Shown here: positions 49,802 to 64,000 of the stretch, piece by piece
How the letters are laid out: each line of letters starts with the position of its first letter
Numbering within the stretch: position 1 is the stretch's first letter
Assembly: GCA_944989445.1 (NCBI GenBank)
Contig: CALYLW010000313.1
Location: forward strand, 619,064-683,063
Direction: 5' to 3'
Length of the DNA stretch: 64,000 nucleotides
DNA from: Ampullaceana balthica
Taxonomy: Eukaryota > Mollusca > Gastropoda > Lymnaeidae
Notes under the pieces: model-generated
What the model was told of the DNA's origin: nothing
Seen by the model: only the letters and a program-made list of their open reading frames with translations
The model's database searches: none
Position numbers and translations under genes: made by a program

Positions 49802-50136
49802 ACCAAAAATAATTTAACGTTTCAAATAAACCAACATGTTTGGGGTTGTTAAAGAGTGAATCATTGAAATTTTAAATTATTTTCACTTCTTTTTATCACC
49901 TATCCCACTATAACTATAATAGACTATATGCCTACATTAAATTACCATTACCCTACCTAGATTAAATAGTTTGAAATTTCATTAAAAAGTAAAATTAGTA
50001 CCAGCATTTTAAATAATTTAAACTTAAAAATAAGATTGGTTGTTGTATTAAAATCATATTTTGACCAGCTTAGTCTAAGAATAATTGTTTGTGATGTCAT
50101 TTATGTGGGTAAGTTTCTAATGTTACCATATAGGCC
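49802..50136. other. No feature seen
   Basis: AT-rich DNA upstream of MAPK7; no exon or clear promoter motif could be supported. Confidence 0.5.
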
Positions 50137-50570
50137 TATACTCGTTCTAAGCCGACTTTTTTTGGACAAAATCTAGGGGAAAAGCATAGGGGGTTGGCTT
50201 ACGAGCGGGTCATAGGTGATTTCTACATGAAAATTGAATATCTGTGTTATAATTGTAGATCATCAAGGTCCTTGTCTACATTCTACAAAATTTGACTGCT
50301 CAACCAGAAGCTTTACAATTTTATTAAACATCTGCACTTATCTCATTTATTTATTTTATTAATTTTGTTTAATGTTTTCATAAATTGTTTTACAAATTTT
50401 GACCGATTTAGCTTTTAGTTTTAAAAAAATGTGTACCATTTTTTTTAGGCTGTCCTATTATTTTTTGCGGTCAGCTTACGAGTGGGTTACACTCTTTTTA
50501 TACTATTCTCTTCCAAAAGAAGGGGGGTGGGCTTATGAACGTATGGGCTATAGAACGAGTATATACGGTA
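50137..50570. mobile_element. MITE just upstream of MAPK7
   Basis: The ends are TATACTCGTTCTAAGCCGAC and the inverted CTATAGAACGAGTATATACG. Inside are GGGTTGGCTTACGAGCGGG and GGGGGTGGGCTTATGAACG. It belongs to the same type as 33633-34052 and lies about 140 bp before the start codon. Confidence 0.75.
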
Positions 50571-50709
50571 TATTATGCTTTATCTTTCAGAAGCATATTT
50601 TGATCAATGCTATCCTATGTCATTTTGTGTGTGTGTTAAATTAAGGATTTACTATTTGACCTTTCACAATTATTTTTATTTTCCCACCTTTAGTACATGT
50701 ATTCTAAAG

Positions 50710-63861
<13,152 letters not shown>

Positions 63862-64000
63862 CTGTATATAGGCCTAGAAAACTGGATACAGCATTTCAAC
63901 TCAAACAAGGATTGAATTACTTTAGAAAATCTGTCGTGATAAAATGATAAACTCACATTACAACATCCAAGGCAGCTATGTAAGCGATCTCCACATCTTC

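Noticed and set aside
50575..50709. N-terminal extension of MAPK7 from an upstream ATG at 50575
   Set aside because: The extension is hydrophobic, AT-rich and crosses an acceptor-like site; ERK5 proteins start close to the ATG at 50710.

Overview
This is an AT-rich, intron-rich animal nuclear DNA window, dense in transposons. Three protein-coding genes can be assembled exon by exon. Every internal exon joins in frame. Introns are GT-AG, except one GC-AG. An ERK5 gene with a conserved C-terminal tail, CR1/L2-like LINE 3' tails, tRNA-derived SINEs, a Helitron and Penelope-type sequence fit a lophotrochozoan, possibly a gastropod mollusc. The phylum is an inference; no species can be named.

Layout. 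1-11.7 kb holds a dead hAT transposase, an interrupted CRE-type MITE carrying a 5'-truncated LINE, two minisatellites, one possible unrecognised exon (4840-5095, minus) and further hAT and pogo-like elements. 11.96-21.92 kb (minus) is a complete six-exon CDP-alcohol phosphatidyltransferase gene resembling phosphatidylinositol synthase (CDIPT). Its 6-kb first intron is full of palindromic repeats and LINE fragments. 27.09-40.59 kb (minus) is an INPP5K/SKIP-like inositol polyphosphate 5-phosphatase with a C-terminal SKICH domain. It has 12 firm exons plus a probable tiny last one, about 448 aa. 40.6-50.6 kb is a gene-free transposon graveyard with nested MITEs, SINEs, a Helitron and palindrome-bounded repeats. 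50.71-63.86 kb (plus) is a complete 11-exon MAPK7/ERK5 gene (about 1324 aa) with kinase domain, basic NLS-like segment, long Gln-rich tail and conserved C-terminal motif. INPP5K-like and MAPK7 are divergent, about 10 kb apart.

Two of the genes belong to phosphoinositide metabolism: one probably makes phosphatidylinositol and the other removes 5-phosphates from phosphoinositides. Their proximity may be chance. The most notable points are a T-Q-Y activation-loop motif in ERK5 instead of T-E-Y; several duplicated splice junctions whose extra copies lead to stop codons; a hammerhead-like insertion at an INPP5K splice acceptor; a GC-AG first intron in the CDIPT-like gene; and an abundant family of ACGACATGTCGT palindromes.
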